A DNA stretch of 64,000 nucleotides from Halomonas organivorans (GCF_014192055.1 NZ_JACHXM010000002.1:307857-371856), one strand, 5' to 3'; shown: positions 1-8,442, counted from the stretch's first letter. Numbers and translations: made by a program. Notes: generated by a model from the sequence alone, not told the origin.

Positions 1-1094
1 GCGGGCAGCCCGGTCACGGTGGCCCGTTCCAGCAGGAAGTCGAGGAGCTCGGTCCTGGCGAAGATCCGGGTCACCAGCTCGCAGTCCTTGAGGTTGTAGC
101 GCGCCAGCGCCGGCTTGTCCTCGGCGAACATGCGCAGGATGTCCTCGAGGCGCTGGTAGGGGTTATCGATGGACTTGCCCTCGCCAAGCAGCGACTGGGC
201 GACGGCTTCCAGCGCGAAGGAAGGAAACTGCCAGGTTGCCGAGCGCAGGGCCTCGATGCCATCGATGATCAGCCGACCGGCCGCCGAGGCGACGAAGCGA
301 TTGGCCTGATGTCCCAGGGTGTGGCACTCCAGCTCGGCGCCGCCACGGCCCAGGCGCAAGGGCACGCCGAGCCGCCGGGCGTGTTCCTGCAGAATCCGCA
401 GGTCGAACTGCACCAGGTTCCAGCCGATGATCGCGTCGGGGTCGTGCTCGGCGAACCACCGGTTCAGTCGCTGCAGGAGCGCCGCTCGGCTATCGCAGTA
501 GTCGAGGCGGAAGTCGAGATCCTCGGCCGTGCCGTTGGCCGGGCCCAGCATGAACACCTGCCGCTGCCCGACACCCTCCAGGGCGATGGAGTACAGCTCG
601 CCGCTCCCGCTGGTCTCGATGTCCAGCGACACCATCGTGAGCCGCGGACGGTAGTCAGGTGCCGGCTTGAGCCGCGTTGCGACCATGCCGCCATCGCCGT
701 CGGGGTGACCGTTCACCGAGACGGGCGCGGTGATGAAGCGCTCCATCAGATAGCGCTCGGGTGGTCGAACGTCCGCCTCGTAGACTTCCACGCCGGCGTG
801 CGTCAGGCGCCGCTGCAGGGCGATCAAGCGTCGATGCTGCCGGCAGTAGAGCCCCAGCACCGGTCGCCGATGAAAGTCGCGCAGCGCAAGGGGACGCAGC
901 TCGACGCCGGTTTCGGCGTGCAGCACGGCCTCGGCGCGCTGGCGCTGTGTCGCCGGCAGGAAGGCCACCGACGGCTGCGGCGGCACGCGCACCCGCAGGG
1001 GGCCCTCCTCGGTGGCCAGCCAAAGTGCCATCTCGTTGCCCTCGGGCGTCTCCTGCCAGTGCCGGCTCAGGATGAACCCCTGACGTGTCGCCAC
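1..1094 (-). CDS. polB: DNA polymerase II, N-terminal part (cut by window edge)
   Basis: Family B DNA polymerase with 3'-5' proofreading, used in SOS-associated repair and replication restart. The 364 visible codons cover the N-terminal and exonuclease domains. From memory the protein follows the E. coli enzyme closely, starting with a [12 protein letters not shown] segment and passing through [19 protein letters not shown]. The exonuclease motifs are visible: SLDIETS (Exo I), [10 protein letters not shown] (Exo II) and YNLKDCELV (Exo III). The start is a GTG at 1094, chosen because GAGGAG lies about 7 nt upstream and the residues after it align with the family N-terminus. The catalytic polymerase domain lies outside the window. 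No SOS box was identified upstream. Confidence 0.93.
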   Translation of the reverse strand, partial: MATRQGFILSRHWQETPEGNEMALWLATEEGPLRVRVPPQPSVAFLPATQRQRAEAVLHAETGVELRPLALRDFHRRPVLGLYCRQHRRLIALQRRLTHAGVEVYEADVRPPERYLMERFITAPVSVNGHPDGDGGMVATRLKPAPDYRPRLTMVSLDIETSGSGELYSIALEGVGQRQVFMLGPANGTAEDLDFRLDYCDSRAALLQRLNRWFAEHDPDAIIGWNLVQFDLRILQEHARRLGVPLRLGRGGAELECHTLGHQANRFVASAAGRLIIDGIEALRSATWQFPSFALEAVAQSLLGEGKSIDNPYQRLEDILRMFAEDKPALARYNLKDCELVTRIFARTELLDFLLERATVTGLP

Positions 1095-1149
1095 CGCCGC
1101 TCCTCGTCTCCTCGCGTGTCGGCATGATCTTACCTCGCCGTCGGTGGAC

Positions 1150-1911
1150 TCACACGTCGATCACCAGGTCGGGGATGAACCGAGGCGGCTCGACCTCGCC
1201 CGGGTAACCGCCGGGGTTGGCCACGACCCGGGTACCGGCCATCCGGAGATCCACCGGCTCATGCACGTGGCCGTGGATCCACAGATCCATCCGCCCCATC
1301 AGCGACGAAAGCCGGGAGGCGAAGGCCGGCGACAGGGGATCGCCTCGATAGCGCGGCGGAATGCAGCCGGCCAGAGGCGCGTGGTGGCTGATCACCACCC
1401 GCCTGCCGGCGAAGGGCCGGGCCAGCTCCCGGGTCAACCAGGCCATCGACTCGGCGTGCAGGCGACGGCTTTCCGCGGGGAGGAAGACCGACCCCGCGGG
1501 CTGCTCGATGATGCGGTAGTCCGGCATCCAGCGCATCGCCGCCCGCTCCGTCTCGGCAGGATCATGTCCCGGGTCGTCGTCATACAGTGCGAAGTCGGTC
1601 CACAGGGTGAGCCCATGGAAACGCACGCCTCCCAGGGTAAGGCTCCGGGAATCCAGCAGATGGATACCCAGCCGCTCGGCTTCCGAGGCCATCTCGGGGC
1701 GCAGGGTCGCCATGCAAGCGCCGTAGTACTCATGGTTGCCCGGTATATAGAGAATCGGCAGGCCCGCGAAGTGTTCGGCGGCCCAGGCAAGGCCTCGGCA
1801 TCCGACATGGATGTCGCCGGCCAGCACCACCGCATCGGCGTCGGTTCGGGGCAGTTCGCGCCCCGCCTCGAAGTGTTCGAGATGCAGATCGGACAGTACC
1901 CGTAGCCGCAT
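1150..1911 (-). CDS. calcineurin-like metallophosphoesterase
   Basis: Predicted soluble two-metal phosphoesterase of 253 residues. The metal-binding blocks appear in order: SDLHLEH near the N-terminus, GDIHVG, GNHEYYG, SHHAPL, and GHVHEP near the C-terminus. This is the full calcineurin-superfamily set. The substrate cannot be told from sequence; relatives include phosphodiesterases and Ser/Thr phosphatases. The ATG lies 2 nt after the stop of the LysE-family exporter gene, so the two are probably cotranscribed and perhaps translationally coupled. The stop is about 55 bp before the polB start on the same strand. Confidence 0.85.
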   Translation of the reverse strand: MRLRVLSDLHLEHFEAGRELPRTDADAVVLAGDIHVGCRGLAWAAEHFAGLPILYIPGNHEYYGACMATLRPEMASEAERLGIHLLDSRSLTLGGVRFHGLTLWTDFALYDDDPGHDPAETERAAMRWMPDYRIIEQPAGSVFLPAESRRLHAESMAWLTRELARPFAGRRVVISHHAPLAGCIPPRYRGDPLSPAFASRLSSLMGRMDLWIHGHVHEPVDLRMAGTRVVANPGGYPGEVEPPRFIPDLVIDV

Positions 1912-1913
1912 GC

Positions 1914-2552
1914 TCAGCCGCGGTCGCTGAGGGCCAGGCGCACGCCCAGGCCGATGAACAGCGTGCCGAGCCCCCGCTCGAGCCAGGCCCCCAGCCGCCG
2001 CTGGGCGCGCAGGGCACCGGCCAGCCGCGCGCCGAGCAGCACCAGGGGCGGCTCGATCAGCGCGGCCACGGCGATGATCAGCGCCCCGTGCAGGGCCAGT
2101 TGCAGGCTCGCCGGCCCCGCCCCGTCCACCACGAACTGGGGCAGGAAGGCCAGGAAGAAGATCGCCACCTTGGGGTTGAGCAGCGAGACCAGCACGCCCT
2201 GGCGATAGATCGCCCCCGTGCGGGGAGTGGCAGCCTGTATCGGCCTGGCCGCACCGCCATGGCGACCTCGGAGGGACTGGATACCGAGCCACACCAGATA
2301 GGCCGCCCCGACCCACTTCACCGCGGCGAAGGCCAGCGCCGAAGTGGCCAGGATGGCGGACAGTCCCAGCGCCGCCATGATCACGTGTCCACCGGCGCCG
2401 CTCCATACGCCGAGCATGGCGGCCACGCCGCCCCGCCGGCCATGGCGCGCGGTCTGGCCCAGAATGAAGGCCATATCGGGCCCCGGCGCCAGGTTCAGCA
2501 GCACCGCGGCGGACAGGAAGGTCATCCAGTGCGTCAGGGGATAGTCCAGCAT
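1914..2552 (-). CDS. LysE/RhtB family amino-acid exporter
   Basis: Inner-membrane exporter of 212 residues, a normal length for the LysE/RhtB family, with about six hydrophobic segments. The family signature LAPGPDMAFILGQTARHG follows the first membrane segment, and SLLNPKVAIFFLAFLPQF lies in the middle. The substrate is probably an amino acid (homoserine, threonine, leucine, lysine or cysteine in characterised relatives) but cannot be assigned. The ATG at 2552 gives the expected N-terminus (MLDYPLTHW). An intrinsic terminator and a bulged hairpin lie about 90-180 nt upstream on the same strand, suggesting attenuation. The gene is followed after 2 nt by the metallophosphoesterase gene. Confidence 0.88.
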   Translation of the reverse strand: MLDYPLTHWMTFLSAAVLLNLAPGPDMAFILGQTARHGRRGGVAAMLGVWSGAGGHVIMAALGLSAILATSALAFAAVKWVGAAYLVWLGIQSLRGRHGGAARPIQAATPRTGAIYRQGVLVSLLNPKVAIFFLAFLPQFVVDGAGPASLQLALHGALIIAVAALIEPPLVLLGARLAGALRAQRRLGAWLERGLGTLFIGLGVRLALSDRG

Positions 2553-2638
2553 CGACGGGAACCTCGGCGAGCAGAGGCAAGATCTCACTACGCTAGGCAA
2601 GTCCAGGCAGCGCGTCCAGTGGCCCGACCGGGCAACAT

Positions 2639-2664
2639 AAAAAAAAGCCTCCCCGAAGGGAGGC
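2639..2664 (-). terminator. intrinsic terminator upstream of the LysE-family gene
   Basis: Read on the minus strand, a perfect 7-bp stem (GCCTCCC/GGGAGGC) with a four-base TTCG loop is followed by eight T residues. There is no minus-strand gene ending here: the nearest minus gene begins 87 nt downstream. It therefore acts either as an attenuator for the exporter gene or as the end of a short independent RNA. Confidence 0.8.
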
Positions 2665-2831
2665 CAGTTGGAGCACGCCAGCTCACTCGTCGTGTCGATT
2701 GCCTTACAGCGACGCAACAACAATCGACGACACGACCGAATCCGGGTCCCGGGCACGGGAGGATCCAGCCGCCGACAGCCAATGCAATACAAAAGTCGAA
2801 CCAACTTTCTCTCATAAAACGTAAAATCATA
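2665..2831 (-). promoter_or_regulatory. leader region with bulged hairpin, possible attenuator or small RNA
   Basis: This covers the main part of the 460-bp gap between the LysE-family gene and the plus-strand dehydrogenase. On the minus strand a TATGAT hexamer (2831-2826) could be a -10 element, without a clear -35. Downstream, 2721-2735 pairs with 2690-2701 as a 12-bp stem with a 3-nt bulge, just before the terminator at 2639-2664. One open frame contains three adjacent Cys codons in the upstream arm of this hairpin. Another frame ends in a Val/Ile-rich segment and a TAA inside the loop, but no convincing start with a ribosome-binding site precedes it. The rest of the gap (2832-3012) shows nothing I can name. 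Confidence 0.4.
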
Positions 2832-3012
2832 TAGTTACAGAAAACATCACTTCCATCTCACCGTGCCAGGCATGGCCTGGGCTCTCCAGCATGCACCATC
2901 TGGCCCCATGAGCGTGCCGCCCCGCTTCATCCTGGCGCATCGCGCCCTGCAACTTGATGGAAATCCCTTCCATGGAGCATTCTGGCGTTTTATCCATGTG
3001 CGGAGACCTTCC

Positions 3013-3900
3013 ATGTCCCAACCTCGCCTCGGCTTCATCGGCATCGGCCTGATGGGCGACCCCATGACCCGCCGCCTGCTGGCCGCCGGTTTCGCGGTCA
3101 GCGTCTGGAACCGCTCGCCGGACAAGATCGTCGGCGTGGCTTCCGCCGGCGCACGCGTGGCCGGCTCACTCGGCGAACTCGTCGAACACTCGGACGTCAT
3201 CCTGCTGTGCCTGGCCAATACCGCCGTGGTCGAGGCGGTGGTGTTCGGCGAGGCTGGCGTGGCCGCCCATGCTCGCCCGGGTCAGCGCCTGATCGACCTG
3301 TCCAGCAGCGACCCCGCCGCCACGCGTCACTTCGCCGCCAGGATGAAGGCCGACCGCGGTGTCGACTGGGTGGACGCGCCGGTCTCCGGCGGCGTCGCCG
3401 GCGCCGAGGCCGGGGAGCTTGCCATCATGTGCGGCGGTGCCGCCGAGGACATCGAGGCCGTGCGCCCCGTGCTCGCGCCGTTGGCCGCCCGCGTGACCCA
3501 TATGGGGCCGGTGGGCAGCGGCCAGGTGACCAAGGTCTGCAACCAGATGATCGTCGGCTGTCAGGCCGCGGTGATCGCCGAGACGATCGCCATGGCCGAA
3601 GCCAGCGGTGTCGATGCGACTCGGCTCGACGAGGCGCTGGGCGGCGGTTTCGCCGACTCCAAGCCGTTTCGCATCCTCGCGCCACGCATGGCGGCGCGCG
3701 ACTTCACCGCCCCGCCCTGGCACCTTCGCACCTTGCTCAAGGATCTGGACATGGCGGTGGCACAAAGCGGGCGAGTGACCAGCGCCACGCCGATGAGCGC
3801 CCTGGCGGCTCAGCTGATGCGCGGCCATGCCGCCCGCGGTAACGGCGAAGCGGACCCGGCGACTCTGGTCGAGGCCTATCGCCCCCGGGAGGGCGACTGA
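3013..3900 (+). CDS. NAD(P)-dependent beta-hydroxyacid dehydrogenase (GarR/HIBADH family)
   Basis: Cytosolic oxidoreductase of 295 residues in the 3-hydroxyisobutyrate dehydrogenase / tartronate semialdehyde reductase family. The N-terminal Rossmann motif GIGLMG is at residues 10-15. DAPVSGG near 121-127 is the substrate-binding signature. The conserved catalytic lysine is K174 in GQVTKVCNQ. The C-terminal all-alpha domain follows. The ATG at 3013 is preceded by GGAGA and begins immediately before the Rossmann strand. The substrate cannot be distinguished among 2-hydroxy-3-oxopropionate, 3-hydroxyisobutyrate and succinic semialdehyde. It stands alone with no catabolic neighbours. Confidence 0.85.
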   Translation: MSQPRLGFIGIGLMGDPMTRRLLAAGFAVSVWNRSPDKIVGVASAGARVAGSLGELVEHSDVILLCLANTAVVEAVVFGEAGVAAHARPGQRLIDLSSSDPAATRHFAARMKADRGVDWVDAPVSGGVAGAEAGELAIMCGGAAEDIEAVRPVLAPLAARVTHMGPVGSGQVTKVCNQMIVGCQAAVIAETIAMAEASGVDATRLDEALGGGFADSKPFRILAPRMAARDFTAPPWHLRTLLKDLDMAVAQSGRVTSATPMSALAAQLMRGHAARGNGEADPATLVEAYRPREGD

Positions 3901-3986
3901 GCGCCCAGCGCGCGGTCCTCGAGCCGCCGGGCGTCGTCGATGCGGCGACAGGCAGCCATAGGCCACGAGGGCAATATCGGATATTT

Positions 3987-4036
3987 ATAGCCCAAAAAGG
4001 CTATTAAATTGAAAAATAGCCTTTATGGGCTATTCT
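3987..4036 (+). promoter_or_regulatory. promoter and twin palindromic operators of the SatD-like operon
   Basis: Two related palindromes precede the SatD-like gene: ATAGCC-N6-GGCTAT at 3987-4004 and AATAGCC-N6-GGCTATT at 4015-4034, with centres 29 bp apart. Each N6 core is close to the reverse complement of the other. A promoter fits over the second one: TTGAAA at 4009-4014, a 16-bp spacer, and TATTCT at 4031-4036. The second operator fills the spacer and enters the -10, so a bound protein would block RNA polymerase. The downstream protein has a C-terminal helix-turn-helix and is the obvious candidate for binding them. Confidence 0.65.
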
Positions 4037-4067
4037 GACGAATCAACGGAACACGGGAGACCGCCCC

Positions 4068-4715
4068 ATGGCCATCCGCCTCGCCGTGCTCACCGGCGAT
4101 GTCATCGACTCACGACGCATCGACGACGCCCGGCGGCTTCGCCGGGTGCTCGATGCCGTTCTGACGCGTCTCGCCGACCGCCACGATGGCGCCTACCAGC
4201 GCTACCGGGGCGACGGCTTCCAGCTCGCCCTGGGCCGGGCGGATGCGGCCCTGGACGCCGCCATGGCGCTGCGCGCGGCGCTGATCGCGAACTCGGATGC
4301 CGACCGACGCTGGGATGCCCGCCTGGCGATCGCGGTGGGCCGCGACCGATGGCGTCCAGGGCACGAACTGGCTTCGGCCGACGGCCCGGTCTTCGTCGCT
4401 TCGGGCCAGGCCCTGGATACGCTGGACGAGGGAGACGCACATCTCTCCCTGAACCTGACCGACGGCCCCATCGAGCCGTGCCAGACGCTGCTGCTACGCT
4501 ATCTCGACGCCCTGGTCGATGGCTGGTCGCCTTACGCCGCCGAGATCGTCGGCCTGCGCCTGGAGCACGACGAGACACAGCAGGCCCTGGCCAAGCGCCT
4601 CGGCATTCGCCAGCCCAGCGTCCACAAGCGGCTACGCGCCGCGCGCTGGCCGCTCGTGGCCGATACCCTGACGCACTTTCGCGAGCGCTTGGCCCAGGAG
4701 GCTCCCACCCCATGA
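4068..4715 (+). CDS. SatD-like protein with C-terminal helix-turn-helix
   Basis: Protein of 215 residues resembling the SatD family. The N-terminal part (LAVLTGDVIDSRRI, then YRGDGFQLAL) resembles a nucleotide-cyclase-like fold; whether it is catalytic is unknown. The C-terminal part, from about residue 165, reads as a helix-turn-helix with the recognition region LAKRLGIRQPSVHKRLRAAR. Two palindromic operators overlap its promoter, so autorepression is likely. The stop overlaps the start of the DUF3307 gene as ATGA, indicating translational coupling. The physiological signal is unknown. Confidence 0.7.
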   Translation: MAIRLAVLTGDVIDSRRIDDARRLRRVLDAVLTRLADRHDGAYQRYRGDGFQLALGRADAALDAAMALRAALIANSDADRRWDARLAIAVGRDRWRPGHELASADGPVFVASGQALDTLDEGDAHLSLNLTDGPIEPCQTLLLRYLDALVDGWSPYAAEIVGLRLEHDETQQALAKRLGIRQPSVHKRLRAARWPLVADTLTHFRERLAQEAPTP

Positions 4716-5455
4716 CCCCCACGGCACTGGCGACGCTGATCGCCCTGATCATCGCCCACCTGGTCGGCGACTTCCTGCTCCAGCCGCGACGCTGGGTCGA
4801 GGCGCGCCAGCGCGACAAGGCCCGCGCCGGCGTCCTCTACCTGCATGCCGGGCTGCACGGGCTACTGGCGCTGGCCGTCCTGGTCGTCGCCGGCGTCGAC
4901 CCACTCGCCGCCGCGGCCCTCGCCTTGACCATCGCCGCGAGCCACGCGCTGATCGATCTGGGCAAGGCGCATCTGGACCCGCGTCGCCTGGCCTGGTTCC
5001 TGATCGACCAGGCCCTGCACCTGGCCGTGCTGGTCGGCATCTGGCTGATCTGGCAAGGCAGCCTGGCCCCGGTGACCGAGGCGACCGCCTGGCTGGCCAG
5101 GCCCGAGGTGCTGACCCATGCCCTGGCCTATCTGCTGGTCACCCGCCCCATGGCCATCGCCATCGCGCTGGCCATGCGCCCCTGGAGCGAGGAGGTCACG
5201 GACCCGGGTACCCTGGTCGCCGCTGGCGCCCGCATCGGCATCCTCGAGCGCCTGCTGGTGCTGACCCTGGTGCTGCTCGACGAGCTGACCGCGGTGGGCT
5301 TCCTGCTGACCGCCAAGTCGGTGCTGCGCTTCGGTGACCTGCGCGCCCGCCGCGACCGCAAGCTGACCGAGTACGTGCTGCTTGGCACCCTGCTCAGCGT
5401 CACCGCCACCCTGGCGCTCGGTCTGGTCGTGCGCCAGCTGCCCTGGAGCGGTTGA
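4712..5455 (+). CDS. DUF3307 integral membrane protein
   Basis: Membrane protein of 247 residues with about six to seven hydrophobic segments. The N-terminus (LIIAHLVGDFLLQP) and the following HAGLHGLL carry the conserved His/Asp pattern of DUF3307 proteins. A second half contains ILERLLVLTLVLLDELTAVG and the terminal segment VTATLALGLVV. The function is unknown. Its 4-nt overlap with the upstream SatD-like gene suggests that the regulator senses a condition dealt with by this membrane protein. It is followed 4 nt later by the amidase gene, which may belong to the same transcript. Confidence 0.75.
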   Translation: MTPTALATLIALIIAHLVGDFLLQPRRWVEARQRDKARAGVLYLHAGLHGLLALAVLVVAGVDPLAAAALALTIAASHALIDLGKAHLDPRRLAWFLIDQALHLAVLVGIWLIWQGSLAPVTEATAWLARPEVLTHALAYLLVTRPMAIAIALAMRPWSEEVTDPGTLVAAGARIGILERLLVLTLVLLDELTAVGFLLTAKSVLRFGDLRARRDRKLTEYVLLGTLLSVTATLALGLVVRQLPWSG

Positions 5456-5459
5456 AGCC

Positions 5460-6383
5460 ATGCGCCGCCGTCCATCCCTGACCCTGGCGATCCTCGCCAC
5501 CCTGCTGCTCGGCGGCTGCGCCAGCGTGGAACGCCCCGCCGGCGACGCCGGCTACGCGATCGACGACGCTCATGCCTCCGGTGCCCACTCCAGCCGGGTG
5601 CGCTATCTGGTACTGCACTACACCGACGAGGACGAGGCGACCTCGCTCGAGATTCTCACCGGGCCGCACGTCAGCGCCCACTATCTGATTCCGCGCCATC
5701 CCGATCGCGATCTCGGCGCGCCGCGCGTCTATCGCCTGGTCGACGAGTCCCGCCGCGCCTGGCACGCCGGCGCCAGCGCCTGGGCGGGGAGACGCCACCT
5801 CAACGACACGTCTCTCGGCATCGAACTGGTCAACGCCGGGCCGGACCACCTGCCCGATGCCTCAGCGGGCGACGGTCCGGTGACCTGGGCGTCCTTTCCC
5901 GATGCCCAGATCGACGCGCTGATCGCCCTGCTCGAGGACGTGATCGCGCGCCACGATATCGCGCCCACCGACGTGCTGGGCCACGCCGAGATCGCCCCCA
6001 CCCGCAAGATCGATCCGGGGCCGGCCTTCCCCTGGCAACGCCTGTATGCGGCCGGCATCGGCACCTGGCCAGCGCCGGCCGACGTGGTGCGCTTCCGGCG
6101 CGCTTTCGCCGCGGGCCCGCCGACGCTCGCCGTGCTGCAGCGGGCGCTGGCGGCCTGGGGCTATGCGGTCACGCCGAGCGGCGAGCTCGATAGTGCGACC
6201 CAAGGCGCGCTGCGCGCCTTCCAGATGCGCTATCGGCCCAATGATTATCGTGGCCAACCGGACGCCGACACCGCCGCCCGGCTGTGGGCGCTGCTCGCCC
6301 GCTACCGCCCCGAAGCGCTGTCCGACCCGGCGCTCGCCTGGCCGGCGTCGACGCCTGGGGCGACGCCGGCGCCGCGAGGGTAG
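5460..6383 (+). CDS. N-acetylmuramoyl-L-alanine amidase, AmiD-like lipoprotein
   Basis: Predicted lipoprotein of 307 residues that cleaves the amide bond between N-acetylmuramic acid and the stem peptide. A signal peptide ends in the lipobox LLGGC with Cys20. The Amidase_2 zinc domain follows, with VLHYT and GHAEIAPTRKIDPGPAFPW as metal and catalytic blocks. A C-terminal peptidoglycan-binding segment (LQRALAAWGY ... ALRAFQMRY) completes the AmiD layout. Aspartate at position 2 of the mature protein is absent, so an outer-membrane location is likely. The last 82 bp overlap the convergent XRE-cupin gene. Confidence 0.88.
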   Translation: MRRRPSLTLAILATLLLGGCASVERPAGDAGYAIDDAHASGAHSSRVRYLVLHYTDEDEATSLEILTGPHVSAHYLIPRHPDRDLGAPRVYRLVDESRRAWHAGASAWAGRRHLNDTSLGIELVNAGPDHLPDASAGDGPVTWASFPDAQIDALIALLEDVIARHDIAPTDVLGHAEIAPTRKIDPGPAFPWQRLYAAGIGTWPAPADVVRFRRAFAAGPPTLAVLQRALAAWGYAVTPSGELDSATQGALRAFQMRYRPNDYRGQPDADTAARLWALLARYRPEALSDPALAWPASTPGATPAPRG

Positions 6384-6937
6384 TGGATGACGTCGTGGAA
6401 GCGCGCCGGCCCCGGGCCCGGGTTGCGATAGGCGTGGGGCCGGTCGGCGGCGAAGCGCAGCCCCTCGCCCGTGGCCAGGCGGCGCCAGGCGCCGTCCACC
6501 GCTACCTCGAGCTCGCCCTCGATCACCACCAGATGCTCGACCACACCCGGGGCGTGGGGCGCCGACTCGCTGACCGCGCCCGCGGCCAGGGTGCCCACCA
6601 GCAGCTCGAAGCCGAGCGCGGGGTCGAAGGGAAACAGCGGCACGGCCGCCATTCCGGCCGCATCGCCCTCTGAGACCGGCGCGGCCTGACGCGCGGCTCC
6701 GGCCGCGCCATCGTCCGGCGCGAGGGCCTCGGATTCGAACAGGCTCGAGAACGGCACGCGGAAGCCGCTGGCGATCTTCCACAGCGTCGCCACCGTGGGG
6801 CTCGATTCGCCGCGTTCGATCTGGCCCAGCATGGCCTTGCTGACCCCGGTCTCCCGGGCGGTGCGATCGAGGCTCCAGGCCTCGGCGCGGCGCAGCGTCC
6901 TGAGCCGTTCGGCGATATGCTGCGAGATCTCCTGCAT
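6302..6937 (-). CDS. XRE-family regulator with C-terminal cupin sensor domain
   Basis: DNA-binding regulator of 211 residues. The N-terminal HTH spans about residues 8-60 (LRTLRRAEAWSLDRTA, then SKAMLGQIERGESSPTVATL). A cupin_2 fold follows at about 105-190, with HAPGVVEHLVVIEGELEV and RFAADRPHAYRNP as its two motifs. It is divergent from the BenE-type transporter gene, and two inverted copies of a palindromic site lie between them, so it probably controls both genes. The ATG at 6937 lies just ahead of the HTH. The 3' end overlaps the amidase gene on the other strand by 82 bp. Confidence 0.85.
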   Translation of the reverse strand: MQEISQHIAERLRTLRRAEAWSLDRTARETGVSKAMLGQIERGESSPTVATLWKIASGFRVPFSSLFESEALAPDDGAAGAARQAAPVSEGDAAGMAAVPLFPFDPALGFELLVGTLAAGAVSESAPHAPGVVEHLVVIEGELEVAVDGAWRRLATGEGLRFAADRPHAYRNPGPGPARFHDVIHYPRGAGVAPGVDAGQASAGSDSASGR

Positions 6938-7034
6938 CGGCCTCTCCCGGTCGCGTTTGAACAGTTCTGATAGATCGTTCGGATGGATGGAAAGGCGCCA
7001 TTGTAGCGCGGCCGCCGCGGCGTGCCTGCCCATT

Positions 7035-7088
7035 TGTGCGTTATAGCGCACGGTGCTAGGGTAGCGCCATCGTGCGCTATAACGCACA
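7035..7088. promoter_or_regulatory. paired operator between the XRE-cupin and BenE genes
   Basis: TGTGCGTTATAGCGCAC at 7035-7051 is repeated exactly, in inverted orientation, at 7072-7088. Each copy is itself nearly palindromic (GTGCG-N6-CGCAC), so these look like two dimer sites with centres 37 bp apart. A weak plus-strand promoter can be placed over the first copy: TTGTGC at 7034-7039, a 17-bp spacer, and TAGGGT at 7057-7062. The divergent XRE-cupin protein is the likely ligand. Confidence 0.7.
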
Positions 7089-7108
7089 GCTATCCGGAGC
7101 CCCCCCCC

Positions 7109-8335
7109 ATGTCCATGCCAAGCCGGCCAACGCCGAGCCCCGCCACCGCCGAGCGTCCCTCGCTGTGGCGCGACAGCAGCCTATCGACCCTCACCGCCGG
7201 CTTCATCGCCGTGCTGATCGGCTACTCCAGCTCGGCGGCGATCATCGTTCAGGCCGCCGAGGCGGCCGGCGCCAGCCAGGCCGAGATCGGCTCCTGGCTG
7301 TGGGCGCTGGGCATCGGCTCCGGCATCACCACCCTGGTCTTCTCGCTGCGCTACCGCATGCCGCTGCTCACCGCCTGGTCGACCCCGGGCGCGGCGCTGC
7401 TCGCCACCAGCCTGCCGGGGCTACCGATGAGCGAGGCGATCGGGGCCTTCCTGTTCTCGTCGCTGCTGATCACCCTGTGCGGCGTGACCGGGCTCTTCGA
7501 GCGCCTGATGCACCGCCTGCCGCGAGCACTGGCCTCGGCCATGCTGGCCGGCGTGCTGCTGCGCTTCGGCCTCGACCTGGTGATGACCGTGGAGCACCGG
7601 CTGGTGCTGCCGCTGGCGATGGGGCTGACCTATCTGCTGGCCAAGCGGCTGTGGCCGCGCTACGCCATCCCGCTGGTGCTGGCCGTGGGCTGCCTGGTGG
7701 CCCAGGCCCAGGGCCTGCTGGATCTCGCGGCGATCACTCCGGCGCTGGCGGTGCCGGCCTATACGGCGCCGAACTTCGAGCTAGGCACCCTGATCGGCGT
7801 CGGCATTCCGCTGTTCGTGGTCACCATGGCCTCCCAGAACCTGCCCGGCGTGGCCGCCCTGCGCGCCGCCGGCTACCAACCGCCGATCTCGCCGCTGGTC
7901 GGCGGCACCGGGCTTGCCGGCCTCGCGCTCGCGCCCTTCGGCGGCTTCGCCCTCAATCTGGCGGCGATCAGCGCCGCGGTGTGCCAGGGCCCGGAGGCGC
8001 ATCACGACCCGCGGCGACGCTACGCTGCCGGGGTCGCGGCGGGCGGCTTCTATCTGCTGCTGGGGCTGTTCGGCGCCACCGTGAGCTCGCTGTTCGCCGC
8101 GCTGCCCGGTGAACTGGTGGTCGCCATCGCCGGCCTGGCGCTGCTGCCGACCCTCGGCGCATCGCTGGCCGACGCCCTGGGCGATGCCGCCCAGCGCGAC
8201 GCCGCCCTGCTCACCTTCCTGGTCACCGCCTCGGGCATTGCGCCGGGCGGCATCGGAGCGGCCTTCTGGGGCCTCGTGGCCGGGCTGGTGGCGCTGGCCG
8301 TCGGCCGCTGGCGCGCCGCGGGCAGCGGTGCATGA
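7109..8335 (+). CDS. BenE-family (benzoate:H+ symporter-like) transporter
   Basis: Inner-membrane transporter of 408 residues with about 11-12 hydrophobic segments. The early YSSSAAIIVQAAEAAGASQ block and the central TMASQNLPGVAALRAAGY block are typical of the BenE family. The substrate may be benzoate or another hydrophobic carboxylate, but no aromatic catabolic genes are nearby. The ATG at 7109 is chosen for lack of a better one; a second in-frame ATG is at 7115. A run of nine C residues sits between GGAG and the start. The gene is divergent from an XRE-cupin regulator. Confidence 0.82.
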   Translation: MSMPSRPTPSPATAERPSLWRDSSLSTLTAGFIAVLIGYSSSAAIIVQAAEAAGASQAEIGSWLWALGIGSGITTLVFSLRYRMPLLTAWSTPGAALLATSLPGLPMSEAIGAFLFSSLLITLCGVTGLFERLMHRLPRALASAMLAGVLLRFGLDLVMTVEHRLVLPLAMGLTYLLAKRLWPRYAIPLVLAVGCLVAQAQGLLDLAAITPALAVPAYTAPNFELGTLIGVGIPLFVVTMASQNLPGVAALRAAGYQPPISPLVGGTGLAGLALAPFGGFALNLAAISAAVCQGPEAHHDPRRRYAAGVAAGGFYLLLGLFGATVSSLFAALPGELVVAIAGLALLPTLGASLADALGDAAQRDAALLTFLVTASGIAPGGIGAAFWGLVAGLVALAVGRWRAAGSGA

Positions 8336-8442
8336 GCCATGTCGCCCTCAGCACCGCTGGCGTCGCCGCCGCACTGCGTCGCCCCGGGCGTATCTGCTAC
8401 GGTGCCGCGACCCAATAACAAATCCCTCCCTGGAGCATGCCC

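Noticed and set aside
309..1127. Long plus-strand open frame opposite polB
   Set aside because: It is antisense to a clear family B polymerase, has no domain resemblance, and GC-rich DNA gives many such frames.
2588..2830. 80-codon minus-strand peptide with three adjacent Cys
   Set aside because: The frame passes through the terminator stem and T-run and ends near the exporter gene; it lacks a good ribosome-binding site, so I treat the region as a leader rather than a gene.
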